DNA of 64,000 nucleotides from Gemmatimonas aurantiaca T-27 (GCF_000010305.1 NC_012489.1:248001-312000); one strand, 5' to 3'. Counted from the stretch's first letter, positions 17,401-25,276 are shown. The notes: generated from the letters alone by a model not told the origin. Translations and numbers: made by a program.

Positions 17401-17537
17401 CGGCACGCCATGCCCCCACCGGTCGACACCGCCACCGGCACACCCCACGACAGTCCCTCGAGGTCGCGCTGCGGCGCGTCACCCCGACATGCTGAGAGCG
17501 CGCATACTGCGCCGAGCAGAAGAAAGAGGGCTCGCAT
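14454..17537 (-). CDS. CHAT-domain caspase-like protease, lipoprotein with helical repeats
   Basis: About 1027 residues. The ATG at 17537 gives a lipoprotein-type signal (MRALFLLLGAVCALSAC). Residues about 100-680 are alpha-helical and TPR-like, with repeated A..L/A..Y pairs. The C-terminal CHAT domain (about 740-1027) keeps the catalytic His of HFAGH (about 890) and Cys of LAACDT (about 935), the dyad of caspase/separase-type cysteine proteases. A conserved tail follows (GLESLAGVLHRAGVANVIAAGWPV). TPR-CHAT proteins often cleave a partner on sensing a signal; the known Craspase is one example. The lipobox would place this one in the envelope, which is unusual given the soluble protein encoded 4 bases downstream. 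Upstream, 86 bases away, lie the exported protein and the hydrolase. Confidence 0.88.
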   Translation of the reverse strand: MRALFLLLGAVCALSACRGDAPQRDLEGLSWGVPVAVSTGGGMACRRLVFADTTFGTGDDCGAPARTDDSAATRVLSAIAVALNAQAPSERQTDAAPEALDLVHTRALIDLWYGTRDDTVLTRAITTLRDVANGADGSAAMRSDLSAALLLRYRRTGDGMDLLSALDAAEHALITDPSLAAAAWNSAVASTWIGLPRTQKSVWERYERLSGRTRPAIDFGQNDYARDGKENARSGRWFDHAREYVWRVVVPDWGRAYLAGDQQGAARALAELDTIARHSTDPDRHHAPHAVQRVLQTARDTLAQRELAQGFVAYAEYWTEFYLSNFAKSDSALTRMYAAKAFATAFPAWVWYLKPLLAIQRGAPAEARLILDAEGARYGTAEYPWVKRRVAWLDALVKLTTREHAAARDVFIALEQECLATNDEECAVAAPAMRVGAESNLGDKRAAALAGLMAVRRASRQPLTGRTFSAFSQLQRGVELNRLPNAAAALNEELEFVAEHLQRPNNRLDVANRRAQEAVLRVAYASGESRKAAIDLAANATEHFSDLMAAHSPATQVSFINHIRLRRAEVALLRGTPAPDAVVRSLDSALAQERVVSNANRLTQIRQLHGRARLRAGDTVGAVLELDSALIEYGLRGPRDNTVFAEGRLIAMVGETRQHLAQALLQQGRASATLAVLTGLALADSVRYTRPAAQPHWLAVRQLGDSVLLFTHDASSGAAPSALRIRISPARTTALQPLIDRTDPGALTAMYDALVAPWRSARPDNPSSDTGATLLLDVQGLAARVPWPALRAGSPTGSARYLIEDYTLAIAPSGGPPRELPRLTPRQGAPRTLIIDAAPREGVARLPGAVREVSAVNRIWGANGRVVPTTSDVNLQQAMQGADIVHFAGHAIIDDVIPEQSALRIPTSTGDSLLRAAVLSQYKLPDVRLMILAACDTRVASVTPLSGLESLAGVLHRAGVANVIAAGWPVDDDATAVLMQRLHEALRAGLPPAAALRRVQLEMRRDPNPAHNAPSVWSAFQLLVRGE

Positions 17538-17623
17538 TCCGGTTGAGTATGTGCTTCTCCGCTCGAGCCCGCTACAGGGAAACCCGTAACACTTGACGGA
17601 AGCGTCGGGTTTTTGGCGGCCGT

Positions 17624-18619
17624 TCAGAACGTCCAGGGCAGCAGTTGCACCTTCCGCGTGAGCAGTATCCGCGAGTCCCGCCCGCCGATGAACCCGATCT
17701 TGGCGTTGCCCCACGCGACATAGGCACCGAATCGTGAGTTGCCCTGAAATGGCGACTCCAGCGCACCATCGTGCGCACCGGCCACGAGAGCGCCCACCGT
17801 GACATGCCCGGGACGCAGCACACCGCCTGCATCGCCACCCCATCCCGGCTTCCAGATGTACACACGCAGTCCCGCTTCGGCGACGCTGACCGCATCACTG
17901 CGTATGCCTTTTCGGGGCATGCTGATCCAGGTGGGTACGTACGCGGCCGACAGTTCGAGGCGCGACGGTGATTCGTCGGGGCGTGGACCGAACAGTGGCA
18001 ACCATTGCGCGGCGTAGTTGAGGCCCACCTCCACGATGTTGCGCGTCGGGGCCTCGGGCCCGTACTTGCGCTCGAATCGGCGCAGGCGTTCGAGACTCTC
18101 CGCCAGTGACTGACGGCGACGTGCCGAATTGAACGCGTCGACTGGAAGGAACAGTTCCCGCGTGCGCGCGGCGCCGGCTGCCCCCGCGAGCGGCCGACGG
18201 ACCGATTGTTCGGCCAGGGCGGCCAGCGTATCGATCGCTGCGGCCTCGGCGGTCGTGAGCGCGCGTACCCGACGGCGGGCCACATCAGAAAAGCGCGCCC
18301 GTTCGGCCACCAGATCCTGCAACGGACGAGAGCCGATCTCCGGGCGGGTGAGTCGCGAAAACAGGTCCTGCAGTTTGGCGTGCAGCGGTGGAGCGCTGGT
18401 TGGTGCATCGAGCAGCGAATCGGCTGCCGTGAGCGAGCGCACCAGTGAATCGATGGTCTGGCGTGCAAAGCGCGACGCGATGGCGCTGCTGTCTGGCGCC
18501 GCCGCCGGCTGGGCATGGAGCAACGACGCCGAGGCCACGGTCAGGGTGGTCGCGGCGATGGCGACCGAGCGGCTCACCAACACGCCGACCCGACGGGCGC
18601 AGGTGGCATGAGCGATCAT
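17624..18619 (-). CDS. Exported protein of unknown function, probably beta-rich C-terminus
   Basis: A 331-residue protein with an N-terminal signal (hydrophobic about 10-33, cleavage near LLHAQ). The middle (about 35-190) is helical and Arg/Ala/Leu-rich and may form a coiled coil. The C-terminal half (about 200-331) has alternating hydrophobic residues and ends in QLLPWTF with a terminal Phe, as in outer-membrane barrels. No family is recognised. Its ATG at 18619 overlaps the stop of the hydrolase gene by four bases (ATGA), so the two are translationally coupled. It precedes the CHAT gene by 86 bases on the same strand. Confidence 0.7.
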   Translation of the reverse strand: MIAHATCARRVGVLVSRSVAIAATTLTVASASLLHAQPAAAPDSSAIASRFARQTIDSLVRSLTAADSLLDAPTSAPPLHAKLQDLFSRLTRPEIGSRPLQDLVAERARFSDVARRRVRALTTAEAAAIDTLAALAEQSVRRPLAGAAGAARTRELFLPVDAFNSARRRQSLAESLERLRRFERKYGPEAPTRNIVEVGLNYAAQWLPLFGPRPDESPSRLELSAAYVPTWISMPRKGIRSDAVSVAEAGLRVYIWKPGWGGDAGGVLRPGHVTVGALVAGAHDGALESPFQGNSRFGAYVAWGNAKIGFIGGRDSRILLTRKVQLLPWTF

Positions 18620-19578
18620 GTCAGCCACTCCCGCAGGCGATCGGCATGGCGATCGACGTAGCCTTCCCAACTGTGTGGGTTGGCGATGCCGAACATCGGT
18701 GGGGCATCGGGGCGACGAGAATCCAGGAAGGTCTTCAACAAGGCTGCGGGGGAATCGATGCCCAGAAGCTGCTGGTCGTCGACGAGCGCGGCGAACTGCC
18801 CGTCCACCTTCATATATCCCCAGTCGGCGCGACGTCTGAAGAAGTGTCCACCCACCGGGTCCAGTGATCCGGTGATGGAAATCCATCGTTTCACCGATGT
18901 CGCCTCACCGCCCAGCATGAGCGGTTCGCTGGGGATGGCCAGCGCATCGCCCTTGACGGCGTACAGCCAGCGGCGGTTGGGCACGAGTGGTCCCATGCGA
19001 TCGGCCACGGTGCGAATGAGCTGTACCGGCGACGCCATGAAGATGACATTCTCGAATACCACGCCATCGGAGCCGGGCCGCAGCGTGTGTGTGCCCATCA
19101 CGGCGGCGTGATGCAGGGCTTCATACGTGTGGAAGCAGCCGAGCGAGTGGCAGATGATGGAGATCTTCCGCTCGAGGGGGTCCACGTTGGACTCTTCGGC
19201 GTCGAGCAACATGCGCTTGACCTGGGCGAGAAACGCATCGCGTACGGCGGCGCGGGCTTCGGCCACCAACACCGGCCAAAGCACATCGCCGATCACTTCG
19301 GCCATCGTCTCACCGAGTTCGGCGTCGTCGATGGAATCGGACAGCGTGTTGACGGCTTGTTGCAGGAGTGACCCCACCTGCAGCTTGCCTTTCACCCAGT
19401 CGTTGATCTGGTCATACCAGAGCTGATAGATGACGGTGGTGTCGGCGGCCGGGCCCAGCGCAGTCTTCACACGCTCGAGCAGCTCCTTGTAGTCGCCGGG
19501 AGCCGCGTTCCCGATGCCATGCACGAGAAGGATGGCGCGATTGCTGGTCCACGGCTGGCTCTGTGGGGTCCACGGCAT
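18616..19578 (-). CDS. Alpha/beta hydrolase (lipase/esterase-like), first gene of the CHAT run
   Basis: A 320-residue alpha/beta hydrolase. The oxyanion strand reads AILLVHGIGNAAPGDY (15-30) and the nucleophile elbow is ISIICHSLGCFHTYEAL with Ser145. The elbow has Cys in place of the first Gly of the usual GHSLG. A candidate catalytic His lies near DPVGGHFF or in the C-terminal NPHSWEGYVDRHAD. Large acidic and helical inserts (80-130) separate these elements, a pattern seen in lipase-like and effector-type hydrolases. There is no signal peptide, so it is cytoplasmic. The substrate is unknown. It overlaps the next gene by four bases and opens a leftward run of four genes ending in the CHAT protease and its small neighbour. 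Confidence 0.8.
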   Translation of the reverse strand: MPWTPQSQPWTSNRAILLVHGIGNAAPGDYKELLERVKTALGPAADTTVIYQLWYDQINDWVKGKLQVGSLLQQAVNTLSDSIDDAELGETMAEVIGDVLWPVLVAEARAAVRDAFLAQVKRMLLDAEESNVDPLERKISIICHSLGCFHTYEALHHAAVMGTHTLRPGSDGVVFENVIFMASPVQLIRTVADRMGPLVPNRRWLYAVKGDALAIPSEPLMLGGEATSVKRWISITGSLDPVGGHFFRRRADWGYMKVDGQFAALVDDQQLLGIDSPAALLKTFLDSRRPDAPPMFGIANPHSWEGYVDRHADRLREWLT

Positions 19579-19716
19579 GGGACGTCTGGTGAAGGCTGGG
19601 AGGGGAGTGTGTCGGGGCGGGTGTCACAGGGCCGGCACGCCGACACTGGGCAGATGATAGCCCATTCAGCGTCGCCGCACAGGAGAGGGAGGGAACCACG
19701 ATGATAGATTCCCGGC

Positions 19717-19914
19717 ATGACTGAGGGCGGAGAGGTGATGACGGGCACGGCCGAGTCGCCGTGCATCAAGGTGTGCCGGCTGGATCTCGAGGACCGGTGT
19801 TATGGTTGCGGGCGTACCCGCACGGAGATTGCGCGCTGGTCTGGGATGACCTTGGACGAGCGGCGCGCGGTGAACCGGCGTGTGGGGTTCCATGGGCACA
19901 AGCGGGAGTGGTAG
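19717..19914 (+). CDS. DUF1289 small Cys-rich protein
   Basis: A 65-residue protein with the complete DUF1289 signature: ESPCIKVCRLDLEDRCYGCGRTRTEIARW, i.e. four cysteines in C-x3-C and C-x2-C pairs that could bind zinc or an Fe-S cluster, followed by the W..M..ER motif. The function of DUF1289 proteins is not established. Two starts are possible (19717 and 19738); the motif begins shortly after both. It lies alone between the divergent hydrolase operon and the serpin gene. Confidence 0.88.
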   Translation: MTEGGEVMTGTAESPCIKVCRLDLEDRCYGCGRTRTEIARWSGMTLDERRAVNRRVGFHGHKREW

Positions 19915-20006
19915 CTGAGTTTGCTTGTGCTGCTTCGATAGTGGCTCAAAATTGAGCAAGCACGCCGAGTGAAGGCCAATGAGGCAGGGCGTTCGACCTT
20001 CTGCGG

Positions 20007-20020
20007 CGACACAATTGTCG
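20007..20020. promoter_or_regulatory. Inverted repeat in the serpin upstream region
   Basis: CGACA and TGTCG flank CAAT, about 95 bases before the serpin start. It could be an operator; nothing else supports that. Another small dyad, GCTCAA-AA-TTGAGC, is at 19944-19957 after the DUF1289 gene. Confidence 0.25.
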
Positions 20021-20114
20021 TTTCATGTGATCCACGCCGCAGGATGCGGTGACAGGTGCAGGCGAAAGTGAGGTAGGGCGAGAGACGGAACTCCCACCCC
20101 GACCAGATCCCGCC

Positions 20115-21356
20115 ATGTCCAATTTGCTGTCCCGCAGTGCGCTCATCGGAGCGTTGCTGCTCGCTGCCTGCAGCGAAGGCACCGGACCAGGAGATGCCGG
20201 CAATACGCCGGTCGATTCGCTGACTGCGCTTCCACGCGCGCTCACCGCCGTGGAACGGGAAGGTATTCAGGCCAACAACAGCTTCGCGTTGCATCTGCTG
20301 CGCACGACGGCGTCGAGCCGATCGGGCAATGTGTTGCTGTCGCCGCTGAGTGTGTCGTTTGCGCTGGGCATGACGATGAACGGGGCCGGTGGCGAGACGT
20401 TGGCCGAGATGAACCGCACGTTGGGTTGGGGCACGCGTACGCGGGCCGAGACCAACGTGGCGTATCGCGACCTGCGCACCATGCTGCCCACGCTCGACAA
20501 CTCGACCACCATTCGCATTGCGAACGGTCTGTGGGTGCGGCAGCCGCTGGTGATCGATACCGGCTTTTTGCGGGAGGCACAGACCTTCTTCAATGCGCCG
20601 GCGCAATCGTTGCGGACTTCGCAGATCATGTACGATTCGGTCAACGTGTGGGGCAACCGGCATACCGATGGCATGATCCCGCGTGTGTTGCAGGAACCGC
20701 CGCGGGAAGACCTGGCGATGCTGCTGGCGAACGCGGTGTACTTCTCCGGCACGTGGCGTGACAAGTTCGATCCAGCCAAGACCACACCCATGCCGTTCAC
20801 CCTGGCATCGGGCACCCAGGTTTCGCATCCGATGATGCAGCGGGCTGGTGACTTCAATGTCTACCAGAACAGTCAGCTCATGGCGGCGGAACTGTTGTAC
20901 GGCAACGCCGCCTACAGCATGGTGGTGATCGCGCCGGCGTCCGGCACGGCAGCCGCTCTGGCGGCGCGACTCGATTCTGCAACATACGCGACGATCGTCC
21001 AGGGCCTTCGCAAGTCGGATGACCGGTCGATGATCTTCCTGCCGCGTTTCAAGGTGGCAGGATCGCTCGAGCTTTCTCCGGAACTCAAGGCGATGGGCAT
21101 GCCGCGCGCGTTTACGACGGCGGCGGAGTTTCCCCGTCTCGTGAATGCCCGGACTATGCTGGACTTCGTGCAGCACTCCGTGGCGCTCGAGGTGGACGAA
21201 CGTGGGTCGCGCGCGGCGGCCGTGACCGTGGTGGGGGTTGTGCCCGTGTCGGCACCACCCAGCTACCAGTTCAATCGGCCGTTCGTGTTTTTCATTCGCG
21301 AACGTCTGAGCGGTACGATCCTGTTTACGGGAGTGGTGAACGACCCGCGGCAATAA
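20115..21356 (+). CDS. Bacterial serpin, lipoprotein
   Basis: A 413-residue serine/cysteine protease inhibitor of the serpin fold with a lipoprotein signal (ALIGALLLAAC, residues 9-19). Serpin landmarks are present: NNSFALHLLR, GNVLLSPLSVSFALGMTMNGAGGET, ANAVYFSGTWRDKFDPAKT, the shutter and gate elements, and near the C-terminus the hinge DERGSRAAAVTVV, the reactive-centre loop and FNRPFVFFIRERLSGTILFTG. Small residues in the hinge fit an inhibitory serpin, which traps a protease by loop insertion. The ATG at 20115 was chosen because it starts the signal peptide; a GTG at 20049 would add 22 uncharacteristic residues. It probably protects the cell envelope from proteases; the target is unknown. 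Confidence 0.93.
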   Translation: MSNLLSRSALIGALLLAACSEGTGPGDAGNTPVDSLTALPRALTAVEREGIQANNSFALHLLRTTASSRSGNVLLSPLSVSFALGMTMNGAGGETLAEMNRTLGWGTRTRAETNVAYRDLRTMLPTLDNSTTIRIANGLWVRQPLVIDTGFLREAQTFFNAPAQSLRTSQIMYDSVNVWGNRHTDGMIPRVLQEPPREDLAMLLANAVYFSGTWRDKFDPAKTTPMPFTLASGTQVSHPMMQRAGDFNVYQNSQLMAAELLYGNAAYSMVVIAPASGTAAALAARLDSATYATIVQGLRKSDDRSMIFLPRFKVAGSLELSPELKAMGMPRAFTTAAEFPRLVNARTMLDFVQHSVALEVDERGSRAAAVTVVGVVPVSAPPSYQFNRPFVFFIRERLSGTILFTGVVNDPRQ

Positions 21357-21465
21357 GTGCTGCGGGGTAGGACCCGCTGCTCCACGCGAAAGCCAGGGGC
21401 GAAAAGGAGCGGCGGTGGTAGGCCGGCGCAGCTACGCCGTGAAGCGGAGCGATGACAAACGATGA

Positions 21466-21491
21466 CAGCCCGACCGGATTCGGTCGGGCTG
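21466..21491 (+). terminator. Hairpin terminator downstream of the serpin
   Basis: CAGCCCGACCG (21466-21476) and CGGTCGGGCTG (21481-21491) form a perfect 11-bp stem with a GATT tetraloop, followed by CCGTTGTTTGTG. It lies 110 bases after the serpin stop. Confidence 0.75.
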
Positions 21492-21637
21492 CCGTTGTTT
21501 GTGACAGACAGGATCGTGGATGAGTATCTGAAATACCTGAACGGACGGAGAAACCTGGCGCGCCAATGTGCGTATGGAAGGCGCGGAGACTCCGATCGGG
21601 AGACTTCCTGCAGTCATAGATTCGAGAAAGTGCAATC

Positions 21638-21895
21638 ATGTCATATACCACACGTTCCTCAATGCGCTCGACAGAGCTCTCGGTGATGAGGCCCATGATG
21701 CGGCCTCTGCCGATGTCCACACGCGAGATGGCGGCCCGGGCGGGCGCGCGTCTCATTGCTTCGCCGATGCAGTTGGCCAAGCAAAACGCACGGCGTCGGC
21801 GCCGTCAGCGGGTGCTCACCATGTCGATTGCGCTGTTTGTTGTCATTGTCGCGTCACTGGTCGGTGTACACCCATTACATGCCGCCATGCGCTGA
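21638..21895 (+). CDS. Possible small basic single-span membrane protein
   Basis: An 85-codon frame in the 670-bp gap between the serpin and VOC genes. The N-terminal 57 residues are basic and Met/Arg-rich; a strong hydrophobic helix follows (VLTMSIALFVVIVASLVGV, about 60-78) after an Arg cluster RRRRRQR, an orientation that fits a membrane anchor with a cytoplasmic N-terminus. GAGAAAG lies 7 nt before the ATG. A strong terminator on the same strand begins 51 bases after the stop, showing that something in this gap is transcribed rightward. No family is recognised, and it may instead be a non-coding transcript. Confidence 0.45.
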   Translation: MSYTTRSSMRSTELSVMRPMMRPLPMSTREMAARAGARLIASPMQLAKQNARRRRRQRVLTMSIALFVVIVASLVGVHPLHAAMR

Positions 21896-21946
21896 GTTGG
21901 ACTGAAGTCGAAGCGTTGTACTGAACGTTGTCAGTGAATGCAATAC

Positions 21947-21985
21947 GAGGGCCCGGCACGGGAACATGTGCCGGGCCCTCTTCTT
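21947..21985 (+). terminator. Rho-independent terminator
   Basis: GAGGGCCCGGCAC (21947-21959) and GTGCCGGGCCCTC (21968-21980) form a perfect 13-bp stem with an 8-nt loop followed by TTCTTGTTGT. It lies beyond the serpin's own terminator and so implies a transcript arising between them. Confidence 0.85.
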
Positions 21986-22025
21986 GTTGTGCCGCTCGGT
22001 GCACCGCACCTGGCGTTCTGCCTGC

Positions 22026-22442
22026 TCAGGCGGCGGGCATCACATGGTCGGGGTTCATGTAGAACACTTCCCAGTGGTGTCCTTCGGGATCATAGAAGCT
22101 CCAGCTATACATGAAGCCGAGGTCCTGAGCCGGCATGGCCGGGCTGCCGCCGTTGGCCAGTGCCGTGTTCACCAGGTGATCCACTTCCTCGCGGCTCTCG
22201 CAGGAGAGCGCGAGAAGCACTTCGGTCTGCGCATGTGGATTGCTCAGTGGGCGGGTGGTGAAACCCTTGAAGAACTCTTCCTTGAGCAACATCACCGACG
22301 CCATCTCGTTGATCACGAGGCAGGCGGCGTTGTCGTCGGTGAACTGTGCGTTGTAACCGAACCCCAGCGCCGTGAAGAACGCCTTGGTGCGGGGCAGGTC
22401 ACGCACCGCCAGGTTGGGGAAAATCATACGGGTAAAGGCCAT
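22026..22442 (-). CDS. VOC/glyoxalase-family protein
   Basis: A 138-residue VOC protein of the extradiol/bleomycin-resistance type: FTRMIFPNLAVRDLPRTKAFFTALGF at the N-terminus and FYDPEGHHWEVFYMNP at the C-terminus, with the acidic metal-ligand position in the last motif. GAGGTG lies just before the ATG. It is 97 bases downstream of the ECF sigma factor gene on the same strand, a common arrangement in which small enzymes follow SigJ/SigG-type sigma factors. The substrate is unknown. Confidence 0.9.
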   Translation of the reverse strand: MAFTRMIFPNLAVRDLPRTKAFFTALGFGYNAQFTDDNAACLVINEMASVMLLKEEFFKGFTTRPLSNPHAQTEVLLALSCESREEVDHLVNTALANGGSPAMPAQDLGFMYSWSFYDPEGHHWEVFYMNPDHVMPAA

Positions 22443-22539
22443 GGTGCACCTCGTTCAGTAGTGGGATGGAGCGAACCGGAACACACCTTTGACTCCGGGC
22501 TCCGCCAAAAATCATCGGTGTCGCTGTCCGGGGGGTCGG

Positions 22540-23508
22540 TCAGTCCAATCGCATGGGAAGGCCGAACCGCGGAAAGAGGGTCTCGACGTCCAGGAAGTAG
22601 GTCATGCCGGCAATGCGGGGACCGTCGAGTTCGAGCACCACCAGCGCCCAGGGCGTCGCGCCGCCGTCGCGGTACTGGGCAAATGCCGGCGCGCCGGATG
22701 CCCAGGTGGGGACCAGCTTCGACCCACGGCACCCCGCGCCCGGACCCAGCATCCAACTGCTGATGTCGGCGTGGCCTTCAAGCCAGAGATCGAAGGGCGG
22801 CATGCAGAGTGTTGCATCGTCGCGCAGCAATGCGGTGAGACGTGGCACGTCGTACGCCGTGAATGCATCGGTGAACTGGTCGACCAACTGTTGCTGCTCG
22901 TCACTGAGTGCCCGTGTTGCCGTCGCATGGCGGCTCGAGAGCGCGACGATACGATCGAGTTGCTGCTCGGCGCGGCGTTCGGCCAGGGTGGCGCGTGCCC
23001 GCTGCAGCGCACTGTTCACGGCGGCCGTGGACATATCGAGTGATTCGGCCACTTCCGCGGCCGACCAGTTGAGCACCTGTGTGAGCAGCAACGCGGCGCG
23101 CTGACGGGGCGGCAGGTGCTGTAGGGCCGCCACGAAGGCCAGCCGGATGCTCTCGCGCATGACGGCATCTTCGTGCGGATCACTGTCGGCCGGCATGCTG
23201 GCCAGGTCGGGAATAGGCTCGAGCCAGTGCGTGCGGGGTTGCTTTCGCAGCTCCGACGTCAGGCTGCCGCGTGGTCCTTCGTCGGTGGGCAAAACACGCG
23301 GTGCACGATCGGCCAGCGCGTCGAGGCACACGTTGGTCGCGATACGGTGCAGCCAAGTCGCCAGCGCCGACCGTCCGTCAAACCGGTCGCGGGCGCGCCA
23401 GGCGCGCAACATGGTCTCCTGTACCGCGTCCTCGGCATCGGTGATGGAGCCGAGCATACGGTAGCAATGACCCGTGAGGGTGGGGCGGTAGATATCGAGA
23501 TCGGTCAT
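22540..23508 (-). CDS. ECF sigma factor with C-terminal SnoaL-like domain
   Basis: A 322-residue RNA polymerase sigma factor. Region 2 is at about 6-72 ([31 protein letters not shown]) and region 4 at about 125-180 ([44 protein letters not shown]). The C-terminal 110 residues form a SnoaL/NTF2-like domain ([23 protein letters not shown]), as in the SigG/SigJ-type ECF groups, where this extension controls activity in place of a separate anti-sigma factor. No anti-sigma gene is adjacent, which fits. The VOC gene follows on the same strand. Confidence 0.93.
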   Translation of the reverse strand: MTDLDIYRPTLTGHCYRMLGSITDAEDAVQETMLRAWRARDRFDGRSALATWLHRIATNVCLDALADRAPRVLPTDEGPRGSLTSELRKQPRTHWLEPIPDLASMPADSDPHEDAVMRESIRLAFVAALQHLPPRQRAALLLTQVLNWSAAEVAESLDMSTAAVNSALQRARATLAERRAEQQLDRIVALSSRHATATRALSDEQQQLVDQFTDAFTAYDVPRLTALLRDDATLCMPPFDLWLEGHADISSWMLGPGAGCRGSKLVPTWASGAPAFAQYRDGGATPWALVVLELDGPRIAGMTYFLDVETLFPRFGLPMRLD

Positions 23509-23622
23509 CGTTCACTGATACTCGGATGTTGCCAACACGGTGTCCAGCGCGGATTCGGAGGTGTGCCGAGTTGCGGACGGGCCGCTATCATACCGTGACC
23601 ATTCACCCGTTCTGCAGACACA

Positions 23623-24942
23623 GTGGACAACGTCACACACGCGCTGGCCGGCATGCTGCTGGCTGACGCCACTACGTCGATCGTGGCGCAGCGCACGCGC
23701 GTTGCCGTGCCGGACCGGTTCCGGCGAGCGGCCGTTGTGCTGGGCATCACGGCCGCCGAACTCCCTGATATCGATGTGCTCTACGCCGGTACGCCGTTGC
23801 GTATGGGGCCGCTGGGATATCTGCTGCATCATCGTGGCCACACCCACACCATCATCTGGGCGTTGATCGGCGGTGTGCTGATCTGGCTTGCCGCGCGATG
23901 GTGGTACCGGCGCACGCAGGATCCAGGCGAACAACACTGGTTTGCGTCGCATGGTGCCACACCATTGTTGGTGTTGGCACTGGTGGGCACGCTGTCGCAC
24001 ATCCTGCTGGATTTCACCAACAGCTATGGTGTGCATCCGTTCTGGCCGCTCGACGACCATTGGTACTATGGTGACGCCGTGTTCATCGTGGAGCCGTGGC
24101 TGTGGGTGGTGGCCATCCCAGCTCTGCTCTGGCGACCGCGTGCCACGGCCGGTCGGGTGATCCTGGCCCTGTTGTTGGTGGTCATTCTGGCCGCGGCATG
24201 GCGCATTGGCGAAGTGGCGCGTCCGATCGCCATGACGCTGACCGTCTTTGCCGCCGGGTGGCTGTTGATGCAGCGGCTGTTCGCCAATCCTGTGCGTACC
24301 GCATCGGGCATCGCGGCATGGGTCATGGTGACGCTCGTGTTTTTCTCGGCGTCGCGTTCGGCGCATGCCGCGGTGGCTGAACGGGTGCAGCGCACGCAGG
24401 CTCCGACCACACCGGGCGTGGCCCATGCAGGCACACTCAATGACCTGGTGTTGACCCCGTCAGCGGGCGATCCGACCTGTTGGTCAGCGATGGCCGTGAC
24501 CACAGACGGCATGTTCTATCGCCTGACGACGGCCGTCGTGGCGCCGTTCCCGTCGGCGCGCACGGTAGACGATTGTCAGCGTGCCTATCCCGGCGCTCGT
24601 CTTCAGGGCGATCCGCTGGAGGTGCTGCGTACATCGACGACGCTTGTGCCTTTTGACTCCAGTGCTGCCGTGCGCTGGCGTCGCACCTGGTCGGCGGCGC
24701 GCGCCGAGATGGTGGCGCTGGCCGATGAACGCTGCGAGTTCGTGGGGGCGCTGCGATTCATGCGCACGCCGGTGTGGGCCGAAGATCCCGACGGCACTCT
24801 GACCATCTCGGATGCGCGCTATGGCGTGGGCAGCGGTTTTGCGACTGTGACGCTGCCGGGGTGGCCGCACGATTGCACACTCCGGCGGGCGTGGGTGCCG
24901 CCCTGGACCCCACCACGTAGCGACATGCTGTTCGCGGATTGA
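23623..24942 (+). CDS. YdjM-like (DUF457) membrane-bound metal-dependent hydrolase
   Basis: A 439-residue membrane protein starting with GTG. The N-terminal half carries the DUF457/YdjM motifs: DNVTHALAGMLLADA, AAELPDIDVLY, HHRGHTHTI and LSHILLDFTNSYGVHPFWPLDDHWYYGD, whose His/Asp residues could bind metal. About six membrane helices cover residues 78-255. The C-terminal 180 residues are soluble and beta-rich with cysteines, probably extracytoplasmic. YdjM-type proteins are inner-membrane proteins; a hydrolase role has been proposed but the substrate is unknown. The gene is divergent from the ECF sigma gene and precedes the ABM-domain gene by 49 bases. Confidence 0.88.
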   Translation: MDNVTHALAGMLLADATTSIVAQRTRVAVPDRFRRAAVVLGITAAELPDIDVLYAGTPLRMGPLGYLLHHRGHTHTIIWALIGGVLIWLAARWWYRRTQDPGEQHWFASHGATPLLVLALVGTLSHILLDFTNSYGVHPFWPLDDHWYYGDAVFIVEPWLWVVAIPALLWRPRATAGRVILALLLVVILAAAWRIGEVARPIAMTLTVFAAGWLLMQRLFANPVRTASGIAAWVMVTLVFFSASRSAHAAVAERVQRTQAPTTPGVAHAGTLNDLVLTPSAGDPTCWSAMAVTTDGMFYRLTTAVVAPFPSARTVDDCQRAYPGARLQGDPLEVLRTSTTLVPFDSSAAVRWRRTWSAARAEMVALADERCEFVGALRFMRTPVWAEDPDGTLTISDARYGVGSGFATVTLPGWPHDCTLRRAWVPPWTPPRSDMLFAD

Positions 24943-24991
24943 GCTTCCCTGTCATCACCTCTGCAAAAGACCCCAGGATTGGAGCACGACC

Positions 24992-25276
24992 ATGTATGGA
25001 CTGATCGGCCGGATGTTGTCGGTGGACGGCCAGCGCGACGCCTTGCTGGACCTGCTGCTCGAAGGCACGGGCGAGATGCCGGGGTGCGTGAGCTACATCG
25101 TGGCCCGCGATCCCAAGGATCCCAACGGCATCTGGATCACCGAGGTATGGGAGACGCAGGCTCACCACATGGCATCACTCAAGCTGCCCGCGGTGCAGAC
25201 CACGATTGCCAAGGCCCGCCCGATCATTGCGGGTTTTGCCGAGCGGTTTGAAACGGAGCCGGTGCTGCGGTCTTGA
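24992..25276 (+). CDS. ABM-domain protein, putative quinol monooxygenase
   Basis: A 94-residue single antibiotic-biosynthesis monooxygenase (ABM) fold: MYGLIGRML..DGQRDALLDLLLEGTGEMPGCVSYIVARD and ITEVWETQAHHMASL.LPAVQTTIAKARP. Such dimeric proteins oxidise quinol-like or heme-like substrates without metal or flavin, or act as small accessory proteins. GGAG lies 8 nt before the ATG. It follows the YdjM-like gene on the same strand and its stop overlaps the A-run of a terminator that serves the opposite strand. Confidence 0.9.
   Translation: MYGLIGRMLSVDGQRDALLDLLLEGTGEMPGCVSYIVARDPKDPNGIWITEVWETQAHHMASLKLPAVQTTIAKARPIIAGFAERFETEPVLRS

Noticed and set aside
14449-19578. Calling the CHAT cassette a Craspase or type III CRISPR system
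   Set aside because: No Cas7-11, Csx or CRISPR repeats are present; only the CHAT domain is shared.
19944-19957. GCTCAA-AA-TTGAGC as a terminator after the DUF1289 gene
   Set aside because: The stem is only 6 bp and no T-run follows.
19800-21353. 517-codon leftward frame across the serpin
   Set aside because: Antisense to a strong serpin match; composition is shadow-like.
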